Assembly: GCA_963746325.1 (NCBI GenBank)
Contig: CAVVBC010000005.1
Coordinates: forward strand, 558,001 to 622,000
Reading direction: 5' to 3'
DNA: 64,000 bases
Origin: RPQJ01 sp963746325
Lineage (GTDB): Bacteria; Pseudomonadota; Gammaproteobacteria; Steroidobacterales; Steroidobacteraceae
Shown here: positions 54,651 through 63,234 of the stretch, one piece after another
How positions within the stretch are numbered: position 1 is the stretch's first letter
Layout: each line of letters begins with the position of its first letter
Program-made: the position numbers and the translations under genes
Notes under the pieces: generated by a model
The model's input: only the letters and a program-made list of their open reading frames with translations
The model's database searches: none
Told to the model about the DNA's origin: nothing

Positions 54651-55868
54651 ATGACGGAGGGGACGGTAGTGATCGTCGGCGCGAGCCACGCGGCGGTGCA
54701 GGCGGTCGACACCCTGCGGCGCGAAGGCCACACCGGACCGATCATCCTCGTCGGCGACGAGCCCTACCTGCCCTACAATCGGCCCCCGCTCTCGAAGAAG
54801 TACCTGGCGGGCGAGCTGGACCGCGAACGGCTGCTTTTGCGCAGCGCCCAGTTCTACGAACAGCACAAGATCGAGGTAAAACTGGGCCTGCGGGTCACGG
54901 CGATCGATCGCACCGATCGGCGACTGCGGCTCAGCGACGGCGCCGAACTGCGCTACGACAAGCTGCTGCTGTGCCTCGGCAGCCGCAACCGGCTGCTCGA
55001 GGTGCCGGGCTACGACCTCGCTGGCATTCATTACCTGCGGACCATCGCCGATGTCGACGGCATCCGCGGCGACCTGCCGACCGCGAAGAAGGTCGTCATC
55101 GTCGGTGCCGGTTACATCGGCCTCGAAGCGGCCGCGTCGTGCCGGCACCTGGGCCTCGAGGTGACCGTCCTGGAAATGGCGGACCGCCCGCTCAATCGCG
55201 TCACCACGCCCGAGATGTCTGCCTTCTACCAGCGCCGTCACGAGCGCGAAGGCGTGCAGATCCTCTGCGGCATGTCGGTGACCGCGTTCGTCGGCAACGA
55301 CGCGGGCCATGTGTGCGCGGTGGCCTGTGGCGAACGCGAGTTCGCGGCGGATTTCGTCATCGTCGGCGTCGGCATCCTGCCGGAGACGACGCTCGCCGCG
55401 GCCGCTGGCCTGCGTTGCGAAAACGGCATCTGGGTCGACGAGCAGTGCCAGACCTCCGACCCCGACATCTACGCCGCAGGCGATTGCACCTATCACCCCG
55501 GCATCCGCTACGAGCGGCGCATGCGGCTCGAATCGGTCGACAATGCCGTGGAGCAGGCCAAGACGGCAGCGATGAACATGTGCGGCAAGGACGCGCGCCA
55601 CGAGCACGTGCCGTGGTTCTGGTCGGACCAGTACGACCTCAAGCTGCAGATCGCGGGGCTTTCGCAGGGCTACGACCAGACCGTCGTCCGCGGCGATCCG
55701 GACTCGGGCAAGTTCGCCCTGTATTACTTTGCGCAGGGCAAGCTGCTGGCCGTCGACGCGATCAACAGCCCGAAGGACTTCATGCAGGCCAAGAAGTGGC
55801 TCGCCGAGCAGAAGTACCCCGACCCCGTGCTGCTGGCCGATACCAGCGTGGACTTGAAGACGCTCTAG
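54651..55868 (+). CDS. FAD-dependent ferredoxin/rubredoxin-type reductase
   Basis: 405 aa from the ATG at 54651, with GGAGAGG close upstream. VVIVGASHAAVQAVDTLRREG is the FAD-binding Rossmann motif, LPYNRPPLSKKYL is typical of this reductase family, KVVIVGAGYIGLEAAASCRHLG is the NAD(P)H motif, and DPDIYAAGDCTYHP is the FAD-proximal Asp. It transfers electrons from NAD(P)H to a ferredoxin that feeds an oxygenase or P450. The likely partner is elsewhere, or the ferredoxin encoded at 53513-53893. The gene is 49 bp before phaC. Confidence 0.88.
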   Translation: MTEGTVVIVGASHAAVQAVDTLRREGHTGPIILVGDEPYLPYNRPPLSKKYLAGELDRERLLLRSAQFYEQHKIEVKLGLRVTAIDRTDRRLRLSDGAELRYDKLLLCLGSRNRLLEVPGYDLAGIHYLRTIADVDGIRGDLPTAKKVVIVGAGYIGLEAAASCRHLGLEVTVLEMADRPLNRVTTPEMSAFYQRRHEREGVQILCGMSVTAFVGNDAGHVCAVACGEREFAADFVIVGVGILPETTLAAAAGLRCENGIWVDEQCQTSDPDIYAAGDCTYHPGIRYERRMRLESVDNAVEQAKTAAMNMCGKDARHEHVPWFWSDQYDLKLQIAGLSQGYDQTVVRGDPDSGKFALYYFAQGKLLAVDAINSPKDFMQAKKWLAEQKYPDPVLLADTSVDLKTL

Positions 55869-55917
55869 TGCGGTAGACTTTTGCAGTGCGGCAGGACACC
55901 CCTGCCTGGAGAACTGC

Positions 55918-57672
55918 ATGAGCACCGATGACAGCGAGAAGGGCCTGTCGGCTATCCAGGACCAGGCGTCGCGCGCGCTGCTGGCAACGCTCGGACAGTT
56001 GACCGGTGGCCTGTCGCCGCAGGCGCTGGGCGGTGCCTGGTGGAACGTCGTGTCGCGCCTGGCACTGGCCCCCGGCCGGCAGGCACAACTGGCGCAGACC
56101 GCGCTGCAGCAAGCGATCGCACTCGCGCAATTCACCGGCGGCGCGCTGAAGAACCCCGATGAGCCCGCGGCACCGCAGGCCGCAGGCACGCCGTATGCCC
56201 ATCGCTTCGCCGATCCGGCATGGGCGAAGTTTCCGTTCAACGTGCTCGCGCAGGCGTTCATCGCCGCGTCCGGGGTAGCGCGGGACGCGGTGCACGGCGT
56301 GCCGGGCACCGACCCCGCCGCCGAAAACCTGGTCGACTTCATGGTGCGCGAGGGCCTCGAGCTGGTCGCGCCCGACAACTACCTGCCGACCAATCCGCAG
56401 CTGCTCGACCTGACCCGGGCCGCAGGCGGCAAGAACCTGCTGCGCGGCATGAAGCACATGGCCGAGGACCTGCAGCGCACGCTCAAGGGGCTGGGACCGG
56501 TCGGCGTCGAGAACTACCAGGTCGGCGAGCAGATCGCGGCGAGCAAGGGCAAGGTCATCCTGCGCAACTCGCTGATGGAACTGATCCAGTATTCGCCCAC
56601 CACGCCCAGGGTCTACGCCGAGCCGGTCCTGATCGTGCCGGCGTGGATCATGAAGTACTACATCCTCGATTTGTCGCCGAAGAACTCGCTGGTGAAGTAC
56701 CTCACCGACATGGGCCACACGGTCTTCATGGTGTCGTGGAAGAACCCGACGGCCGAGGATCGCGACATCGCCATGGACGACTACCTTTCGCTCGGCGTGC
56801 TGGCAGCGCTCGATGCGATCAGCAAGGTAGTGCCGAAGCGCAAGGTGCACGGCGTGGGCTACTGCATCGGCGGCACGCTGCTGTCGATTGCGGCGGCGAC
56901 CATGGCGCAGAAGGACGACGACCGCCTCAAGTCCGTCACCCTGTTCGCGGCGCAGACCGATTTTTCCGAGCCCGGCGAACTGTCGGTGTTCATCAGTCCC
57001 GCGCAGCTCGCGATGCTCGAGGCGATGATGTGGAAGAACGGCGTGCTCGAGAGCCGGCAGATGGGCGGCGCCTTCCAGATGCTGCGCACGTACGACCTGC
57101 TGTGGAGCCCGTCGATCGCGACCTACGTCAAGGGTGAACGCCTGGGCGTCAACGACCTGATGGCGTGGAATGCCGACGGCACGCGCATGGCGTATCGCAT
57201 GCACACCGATTACCTGCGCCAGCTCTATCTCGGCAACGACCTGGCCGAGGGTCGCTACGTCGCGCTCGGTGAAACGCTCGACCTCGCCGCGGTCGACGTG
57301 CCGATGTTCGTCGTCGGCACCGAGACCGATCACGTCGCGCCGTGGAAGTCGGTGTACAAGGTCGGCAAGCTGGTGCGGTCGAAGGATTACACGTTCTGCC
57401 TGACGAGCGGCGGCCACAACGCCGGCATCATCAGCGGCCCGCAGCACCCGAAGCGCCGGCATCGCACACTGACGCTGAAAGCCGGCACGCGCCTGCCCTC
57501 GCCCGCGCAGTACATGAAGACGGTGGAACCCGTGCAGGGTTCATGGTGGCCGACGTTCGCCGCGTGGCTCGCGCAGCATTCGACGAAGACGAAAGTGGCG
57601 CCGCCGAAAATGGGCGCGGCGGGCTACAAGCCCGTGTGCGATGCGCCGGGGGAGTACGTGCTGGCACGGTGA
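55918..57672 (+). CDS. phaC: Class I poly(3-hydroxyalkanoate) synthase
   Basis: 584 aa; TGGAGA lies 8 nt before the ATG at 55918. Polymerises 3-hydroxyacyl-CoA into storage polyester. The lipase-like box is VHGVGYCIGGTLLS with catalytic Cys316; the Asp is in VVGTETDHVAPWKS and the His in LTSGGHNAGIISG. The N-terminal region (FPFNVLAQAFIAASG) and PVLIVPAWIMKYYILDL are standard for class I. No phaA, phaB or phaR is visible in the window, so the supply genes are elsewhere. The protein is intact. Confidence 0.93.
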   Translation: MSTDDSEKGLSAIQDQASRALLATLGQLTGGLSPQALGGAWWNVVSRLALAPGRQAQLAQTALQQAIALAQFTGGALKNPDEPAAPQAAGTPYAHRFADPAWAKFPFNVLAQAFIAASGVARDAVHGVPGTDPAAENLVDFMVREGLELVAPDNYLPTNPQLLDLTRAAGGKNLLRGMKHMAEDLQRTLKGLGPVGVENYQVGEQIAASKGKVILRNSLMELIQYSPTTPRVYAEPVLIVPAWIMKYYILDLSPKNSLVKYLTDMGHTVFMVSWKNPTAEDRDIAMDDYLSLGVLAALDAISKVVPKRKVHGVGYCIGGTLLSIAAATMAQKDDDRLKSVTLFAAQTDFSEPGELSVFISPAQLAMLEAMMWKNGVLESRQMGGAFQMLRTYDLLWSPSIATYVKGERLGVNDLMAWNADGTRMAYRMHTDYLRQLYLGNDLAEGRYVALGETLDLAAVDVPMFVVGTETDHVAPWKSVYKVGKLVRSKDYTFCLTSGGHNAGIISGPQHPKRRHRTLTLKAGTRLPSPAQYMKTVEPVQGSWWPTFAAWLAQHSTKTKVAPPKMGAAGYKPVCDAPGEYVLAR

Positions 57673-57695
57673 GCTTTCCGTGCGAGCTCCTGCGG

Positions 57696-58514
57696 TCAGG
57701 TTTTTCCCGGGACGCGCACTTCGTCGGTCCAGACCTTGAAGCTCGCCAGTGTGCTGGGGCCGAACGTGGTGCAGATCGCGACGTCGCCCGCGTCGCGTCC
57801 GCGAGCGATCAACACCCGGCCGATGCGCGGCGTGTTGTTGCGCGGATCAAAGGTGTGCCACTGGCCGTCGAGAAACGCCTCGAACCAGGCGGCGAAGTCC
57901 ATCGGGCCCGCGGGCGGCACACCGATGTCGCCGAGGTAGCCGGTGCAGTAGCGGGCCGGGATGTTCATGCACCTACAAAAGGCCACGGCGAGGTGCGCGT
58001 AGTCCCGGCAGACACCGGTCCGGTCGTGGAACGCCTCCAGGGCGGTTCGAGTCCGGCGCGCGTGCTCGTAGCCGAAAGCAATGTGTTGATGGACGTAGTC
58101 GCAGATTGCCTGGACGCGACCCCATCCCGTCGGCGCCGCCGCAAAGAGGCTCCAGGCCGAATCCGACAGCCGGTCGGTCTCGCAGTAGCGACTGCCCAGC
58201 AGGAACTGCAGCGCCTCGTCGGGAAGATCGTTCACCGGAACCTGCTGCGCGTGCGGCAGGACGGCATCAGGCGCGCCTGTATCGTTCAGGATCGCATCGG
58301 CGGCAATGCGAGTGCGTCCGGCCGGCGCCACGAAGCGTTCGCAGCGATTGCCGAAGCCGTCGCGGTAGCCCGCCAGCGGGACCGGCGGGTCGACCAGCAG
58401 GTCATCGGAACCCACCAGATCGGCCGCACGCGAGCTGTGCACGTGCACGTTGAAAATCATGGGGGTCGGCTGCGGACAGTCGTAGACCATTTCAAAGCCG
58501 ACGCGCACCTGCAT
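57696..58514 (-). CDS. Transglutaminase-like cysteine protease
   Basis: 272 aa. The transglutaminase triad is visible: Cys in HDRTGVCRDYAHLAVAF, His in LDGQWHTFDPRN and Asp in the same stretch. The N-terminal beta region (VGFEMVYDCPQPTPMIFNVHVHSS) is typical of the bacterial proteins encoded beside the Anbu peptidase. It is probably cytoplasmic, since no signal peptide is seen. It sits 31 bp after the Anbu gene on the same strand, so they form a unit. Confidence 0.85.
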   Translation of the reverse strand: MQVRVGFEMVYDCPQPTPMIFNVHVHSSRAADLVGSDDLLVDPPVPLAGYRDGFGNRCERFVAPAGRTRIAADAILNDTGAPDAVLPHAQQVPVNDLPDEALQFLLGSRYCETDRLSDSAWSLFAAAPTGWGRVQAICDYVHQHIAFGYEHARRTRTALEAFHDRTGVCRDYAHLAVAFCRCMNIPARYCTGYLGDIGVPPAGPMDFAAWFEAFLDGQWHTFDPRNNTPRIGRVLIARGRDAGDVAICTTFGPSTLASFKVWTDEVRVPGKT

Positions 58515-58545
58515 CAGGGCACTCCTGCAGCTGCGGCCACGGGGG

Positions 58546-59274
58546 TCACCAGCGCAGGTCCGGCAACTGGCGAAAAACGCGTCGCGTTCCCTCGCTCCAC
58601 TCGCTGCGGAGCGCCGTGAAATAGTCGTCCCCTTCTTCGAAGCGGCGGCGCATCCTGACTTCGAGACTGTCGCGCTCGTAGCAGATCAGGTCGATCGGCA
58701 TGCCAACGGACAGGTTGCTGCGCATGGTCGAATCGAAGGACACCAGCACGCATTTCGCAGCGTCCGCGAGGGGCGTGGAGCGCGTGATCACGCGATCGAT
58801 GATCGGCTTGCCGTACTTGGTTTCGCCGGTCTGCAGGAACGGGGTCTCGATGGAGGCCTCGATGAAATTGCCTTCGGCGTAGATCCGGAACAGGCGCATC
58901 GGCTCGCCGCGGATCTGTCCGCCCACGATGAACGAGGCGTTGAAAGTGATGTCGCTCTGCTCGAGGAACTTGCCGTCCCGCCGCTCGATATCGCGCATCG
59001 CATCCGCGACCAGCGTCGCGCCCTCGAACATCGACCTCGCCGTCCACAGGTTGGCAGCCCCGCTCCCTTCGGCGCAGCGCTGGTTCAGCACGCCGATCAC
59101 CGCCTGGGTACCGGCGAGGTTGCCGGAACTGAGCAGCACGATGACGCGGTCTGCGGGACGCTCGAACACGGTCATCTTGCAGAACCTGGCGTAGTTGTCC
59201 ACGCCGGCGTGCGTGCGGGTGTCCGAGGCGAAGACCATGCCCTCGTCGAGCTTCACGCCCACACAGTAAGTCAT
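58546..59274 (-). CDS. Anbu (bacterial proteasome-like) peptidase
   Basis: 242 aa. Begins MTYCVGVKLDEGMVFASDTRTHAGVDNYARFCKM, which matches the proteasome-homologue Anbu (HslV relative); after Met removal Thr2 would be the nucleophile. The middle (VIVLLSSGNLAGTQAVIGVLNQR, NASFIVGGQIRGEPMRLFRIYAEGN) is also typical. Anbu forms open-ring or helical particles and is usually clustered with a transglutaminase, an alpha-E protein and an ATP-grasp-like protein; only the transglutaminase is present here. Confidence 0.88.
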   Translation of the reverse strand: MTYCVGVKLDEGMVFASDTRTHAGVDNYARFCKMTVFERPADRVIVLLSSGNLAGTQAVIGVLNQRCAEGSGAANLWTARSMFEGATLVADAMRDIERRDGKFLEQSDITFNASFIVGGQIRGEPMRLFRIYAEGNFIEASIETPFLQTGETKYGKPIIDRVITRSTPLADAAKCVLVSFDSTMRSNLSVGMPIDLICYERDSLEVRMRRRFEEGDDYFTALRSEWSEGTRRVFRQLPDLRW

Positions 59275-59425
59275 GCCCGGGGCCCTTCGTTCATCCGTAG
59301 CCTACCCGCCTGCAACAGCCGTTGAATCGTAACTGATCGAACGACGGGCGCGGCATGCGATGATTGCGGGGAATACACATGCCCGAGGATCATGCACGGG
59401 CCAGCGCAGGATTTTCACGGCCGGG

Positions 59426-60517
59426 TCAGTCGAGCCGCTTGCGGAACCGCAGCGTCGCCACCGCCAGGGTGACGACGAAGAACACCACCAGCTTCGTCGC
59501 CGGCACGTGCATCGCCGACAACGGCGCGCCCCGCAGCAGGATGCCGCGAATCATCTCGACGAAGTGCGTCAGCGGCAACAGCTGGGCGATCCACTGCGCG
59601 AGCGGCGGCATGCCGTCGAACGGGAACACGAACCCGGAGAGCAGGATCGACGGCAGCAGCGTCAGGAACGACATCTGGAACGCCTGGAACTGCGTGCGTG
59701 CGAACGTCGAGATCACCAGCCCCAGCGTCAGTGTGGCGGCGATGAAGATCGCGGCCGCCAGGTAGACGTCGAGCAGGCTGCCGTTGAGTGGCACGTCGAA
59801 GATGCGCGCGCCCACGGTCAGGATCAGCGTGGTCTGCACCAGCCCGATGAGCACGTAAGGCAGCAGCTTGCCCGCCATCAGCTCCCACGATCGCACCGGC
59901 GTGGCGATCAGCAGCTCCAGGTTGCCGCGCTCGCGCTCACGCACGATCGCCGCGGCCGTGAAAATCACCATCGTCATGTTCAGGATCACGCCGATCAAGG
60001 CCGGCACCACCTGCACGGCGGTCCGGCGCTCGGGGTTGTAGTCGGTTCGCACCTCGAAAACCGGCGTGCGGGTCGGATACATGCCAGCGCGGTTCGGCAG
60101 TGGCACCGACGCCAGCGCGCGCGCGACCGCATCGACCATCGGCTCGGAACCATCCACCAGGATCTGCGCCACCGCGCGATCCGTGCCTTGTCGCCGGCGC
60201 TCGAAGTCCGCTGGAATCACGATGCCGACGCTGACCTCGCCCCGCTCCATGCGGCGCCGCAGGTCCGGCAGGTTGGGACTGGGCGGCTCGAGCTGGATGA
60301 CGCCCGTGGCCGCCATGTCGGCGACGAGTGCGCGCGAGTGGCTGGTTTTCGCATCGTCGACCACCGCCGCCCGCAGGTCACGCACGTCGAAGTTGATGGC
60401 GTAGCCGAAGAGCAGGATCTGCATCAGCGGAATGCCGATGATCATGCCGAAGGTCAGGCGATCGCGGGAGAGCTGCCGCACTTCCTTGGACGTGATCGCA
60501 AGCATTCGCAGCAACAT
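59426..60517 (-). CDS. ABC-2 type transporter permease
   Basis: 363 aa from the ATG at 60517. The N-terminal helix (LTFGMIIGIPLMQILLFGYAINF), a large extracytoplasmic domain, and five C-terminal helices (VVPALIGVILNMTMVIFTAAAIVRERERGNLELLIATPV, LLPYVLIGLVQTTLILTVGA, LSGFVFPFDGMPPLAQWIAQLLPLTHFVEMIRGIL) match the YhhJ/YbhR permease family. It exports lipids, drugs or polysaccharide with the ATPase directly upstream. The end of the ATPase gene lies 4 bp before this start. Confidence 0.88.
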   Translation of the reverse strand: MLLRMLAITSKEVRQLSRDRLTFGMIIGIPLMQILLFGYAINFDVRDLRAAVVDDAKTSHSRALVADMAATGVIQLEPPSPNLPDLRRRMERGEVSVGIVIPADFERRRQGTDRAVAQILVDGSEPMVDAVARALASVPLPNRAGMYPTRTPVFEVRTDYNPERRTAVQVVPALIGVILNMTMVIFTAAAIVRERERGNLELLIATPVRSWELMAGKLLPYVLIGLVQTTLILTVGARIFDVPLNGSLLDVYLAAAIFIAATLTLGLVISTFARTQFQAFQMSFLTLLPSILLSGFVFPFDGMPPLAQWIAQLLPLTHFVEMIRGILLRGAPLSAMHVPATKLVVFFVVTLAVATLRFRKRLD

Positions 60518-60521
60518 GGGT

Positions 60522-61509
60522 TCAGTGCCCCGCGCGGCCGCCGTCGCCGCGACCGAAGCCCGTCGCGGCAACGAACACGTCTTCCAGGCTTGCGCGCACG
60601 AGCAACGCGCGGGCGGGCACGGCCGCGGCGACCAGTCGCTGGGTCACGCGCTCTTGCGGATCCGGCAGCGTCGGATCGAGCAGCACGTGCAGTCGCGTAC
60701 CCAGCTGCGCGACGCTGAGGACGCCGGGATCCGCGAGCAGTGCGCGACGGGCTGCTGCGGTGTCCGCCGCCTCCACTTCGATGACCGCTGCAGGAATGTC
60801 GGTCATCAGCCGCTGCGGCTCGCCCTGCGCGACCACTTTGCCGTTCGCCAGGATCGCGAGCTCGTGACAGCGCTCGGCCTCGTCCATGTAGTGCGTCGAG
60901 ACGAGGATCGGTCACGCCACGCGTCACCAGCGCGAACAGGCTTTCCCAGAAGTCACGCCGGCTCTGGGGATCCACTGCGCTGGTTGGCTCGTCGAGCAGC
61001 AGCAGCTCGGGCTCGTGCAGCGTGGCAGCGGCCAGCGCGAGTCGCTGTCGCTGGCCTCCACTCAACGTGCCGGCGCGCTGCTTGAACAGGGCCGAGAGGT
61101 CGAACTCGCCTGCAACCGCAGCGATGCGTGCGCGACGCTGCGCCGAGCGCAGCCCGAAGACCTGGCCCATGAACTCGAGGTTCTCGTGCACCGAGAGATC
61201 GTCCCAGAGCGAGAACTTCTGCGTCATGTAGCCGAGGCGCGAGCGCATCTGCTCGGCATCGCGCGGCATCTGGTGCCCCAGGACGTCGACCGTTCCCGCG
61301 GAGGGACTCAGCAGCCCGCACAGCATGCGGATGGTGGTCGACTTGCCCGAGCCGTTCGGCCCGAGAAAGCCGTAGATGCGGGCGCGGGGAATGTCGAGAT
61401 CGATGCCGTCGACCGCCCGGACTGCACCGAATACCCGCGTGAGACCGCGCGCCGAGATGGCGTAGCCATTCTCGCTCTCCGCGGGTGCCCGGCGGGCGGG
61501 CGCATTCAT
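60522..61509 (-). CDS. ABC transporter ATPase (YbhF/CcmA-like), one apparent frameshift
   Basis: Walker A (GFLGPNGSGKST), Q-loop GYMTQKFSLWDDL, signature LSGGQRQR and Walker B LLLLDEPTSAVDP are in the frame starting at 61509. Near 60910 the frame shifts by one base, after which MDEAERCHELAILANGKVVAQGEPQ (H-loop end, D-loop context) and the C-terminal DUF4162-like tail run to 60522. About 328 aa if restored. It powers the permease encoded by the next gene. Confidence 0.85.
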
Positions 61510-62477
61510 GGTCGCGCGGCCGGCACGAAGACCTGGATCGGCATGCCGGCAGGCAGAGCTGCCGCTGCAGCATCGTCGAGCGTGACCTCGGCGAGGTAGG
61601 CGAGGCGCGAGCGATCCTTTTGCGTCAACGCGTAGTACGGCGTGAACGCCGCCTCGGCCGAGACGTAGCGCACCGTGCCCTTGATGCGCTGCGGCAGGCC
61701 ATCCACGGCTGCCTCGACCCGCGTGCCCGCCACGAAGGCGGTACGCAGCGGTTCGGGCACATACACGCGGGCGTACGGCACGCCATCAGCCAGCAGGATG
61801 GCCACGGGCTTGCCCGCGGCAGGTCGTTCGCCGAGCTTGTACGGCAACGCTTCCACCAGCCCCGCGCGCGGGGCGGTGACCGTATAGCGCGCCGCAACCG
61901 TCTCGATCTCGGCAAGCGCCGCCGCGGCGCGCTCCACGCCAGCGCGAGCTCCCGCGATCTGCTCGGTGCGGGTGCCCTGCCGCAGCAGCTCATAACGCGC
62001 GCGGGCTGCGTCGCGCGAGGCGCGCGCCTCGTCGAGCGTCGCGCGCGCCTGGTCCAGGCTGGACGCGCTCAGCAGCTGGCGCTGCACCAGGGTCTGCACC
62101 CGGGTGAATTCGCTCTGCGCGGTGCGCAAGCCACCCTCGGCGCCGCCCAGCGCGGCGCGGGCTTCTTCGATCTCGCGCGGCCGCGGCCCCTGCTCGAGGT
62201 CGGCGAGCCGGCGTTGCGCCTCGACCAGCGCGGCACGCAATTGCTCGATGCGCGGCTGCGCCGTGCCCGCCTCCTGTCGCACGAGCACCGCGCCGACGGG
62301 CACGCGGTCGCCTTCGTGCACGGCGATCGCGACGATGCGCTCGTTGGATTCGGCGATCAGTTCAAGCCGGTCGCGTTCGACGGTGCCGTGGATTTCCATC
62401 GGCTGCTCGCGCGCGCAGCCGGCGCTCAACGCCAGCGCCAGGATTGCGATCGGGCCGCAGGGTGCGAACCTAGGCAT
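61506..62477 (-). CDS. HlyD-family secretion/efflux adaptor lipoprotein
   Basis: 323 aa. The signal ends in a lipobox (LALSAGC). A barrel-sandwich half (EIHGTVERDRLELIAESNERIVAIAVHEGDRVPVGAVLV), a long coiled coil (about residues 75-190, many Ala/Glu/Arg) and a second half (YTVTAPRAGLVEALPYKLGERPAAGKPV) follow, as in YbhG-type adaptors. It links the ABC-2 exporter to the outer membrane. The stop overlaps the ATPase start by 4 bp (ATGA), so the genes are translationally coupled. Confidence 0.88.
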   Translation of the reverse strand: MPRFAPCGPIAILALALSAGCAREQPMEIHGTVERDRLELIAESNERIVAIAVHEGDRVPVGAVLVRQEAGTAQPRIEQLRAALVEAQRRLADLEQGPRPREIEEARAALGGAEGGLRTAQSEFTRVQTLVQRQLLSASSLDQARATLDEARASRDAARARYELLRQGTRTEQIAGARAGVERAAAALAEIETVAARYTVTAPRAGLVEALPYKLGERPAAGKPVAILLADGVPYARVYVPEPLRTAFVAGTRVEAAVDGLPQRIKGTVRYVSAEAAFTPYYALTQKDRSRLAYLAEVTLDDAAAAALPAGMPIQVFVPAARP

Positions 62478-63150
62478 CAGCCGTCTCCTCGCGTGCCGCG
62501 CAGCCTTCGCGGAACAGGCGCAGCGTGTGGTCGATGAAGCGCTCGAGCGCCTCGCCTTCGGGCCGGAAGCCGAGCACGGGACCGGTCACGGGGAGCGATG
62601 CGAACGGAAACACGCACAGGCTCAACAGCGACACCGCGGCGAACTGCGGGTCGATGTCGTGGCGCAGCTTTCCCTGCTCGCGTTCGCGATGAAGCACGGC
62701 GACGAGTGCGGGAGCCGTGCGGCGGGCGAAGCGCTCGATGAACTCGTCCCGCAGGTGGCCGTTCTGCGCCAGCACTTCCTGGATGATGAGCGCCGGAAAC
62801 CACGGGTTGGCGGCGACCATCTGCATGTACGCCCGCATGACCTGTTCCAGGCCGGGTCCGGCTGCGCCGGTTGCGGCACCCAGTTGCTGCACGGCGTCGA
62901 TTAACGGTTGCACGGCAGCCTCGGTCATCGCGCGATAGAGGCCGAGCTTGTCCCCGAAGTAGTAATGGATCATCGCCGGGGTGGTGCCGGCGGCAGTCGC
63001 GATCCGGCGCATGCTGACCTCGCCGAAGCCGTGCTGCAGGAACAGGTTGCGACTGCACTCGAGCAGGGCGGCGCGGACGGCGGCATCCCCGCCCGGCGGT
63101 CGGCCGGGCCGTCTGGCTGCGGGTTTATCGGCCTGGGTCCTGTCGCGCAT
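62470..63150 (-). CDS. TetR-family regulator of the ABC exporter operon (CecR-like)
   Basis: 226 aa from the ATG at 63150. The HTH is in FGEVSMRRIATAAGTTPAMIHYYFGDKLGLYRAM, typical for TetR, and the C-terminal domain (MQMVAANPWFPALIIQEVLAQNG) resembles the CecR/YbiH branch that controls ybhFGSR-type exporters. It overlaps the HlyD gene by 8 bp, so it is the first gene of this operon and probably represses it. An AT-rich palindrome just upstream is the likely operator. An ATG at 63171 lies inside that palindrome, so it was rejected. Confidence 0.85.
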   Translation of the reverse strand: MRDRTQADKPAARRPGRPPGGDAAVRAALLECSRNLFLQHGFGEVSMRRIATAAGTTPAMIHYYFGDKLGLYRAMTEAAVQPLIDAVQQLGAATGAAGPGLEQVMRAYMQMVAANPWFPALIIQEVLAQNGHLRDEFIERFARRTAPALVAVLHREREQGKLRHDIDPQFAAVSLLSLCVFPFASLPVTGPVLGFRPEGEALERFIDHTLRLFREGCAAREETADA

Positions 63151-63152
63151 GA

Positions 63153-63178
63153 TAATTAATCTATCATACAATTAATTA
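63153..63178. promoter_or_regulatory. AT-rich palindromic operator/promoter of the TetR-exporter operon
   Basis: TAATTAAT (63153-63160) and ATTAATTA (63171-63178) are perfect inverted arms around a 10-nt spacer CTATCATACA. In a GC-rich genome this AT-rich island 2 bp upstream of the tetR start stands out and would contain both the promoter -10 (TATGAT on the minus strand) and the repressor site. Confidence 0.65.
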
Positions 63179-63186
63179 AGTAGTGC

Positions 63187-63208
63187 AATAAAAGGCCGCA
63201 GCGCGGCC
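63187..63208 (-). terminator. Intrinsic terminator after the EAL gene
   Basis: GGCCGC (63194-63199) pairs with GCGGCC (63203-63208); on the minus strand the hairpin is followed by TTTTATT (63193-63187). It lies about 27 nt after the stop of the EAL protein gene and just before the operator of the tetR operon. Confidence 0.75.
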
Positions 63209-63234
63209 CATGCATCGGGGCATTGGCCGGGAAC

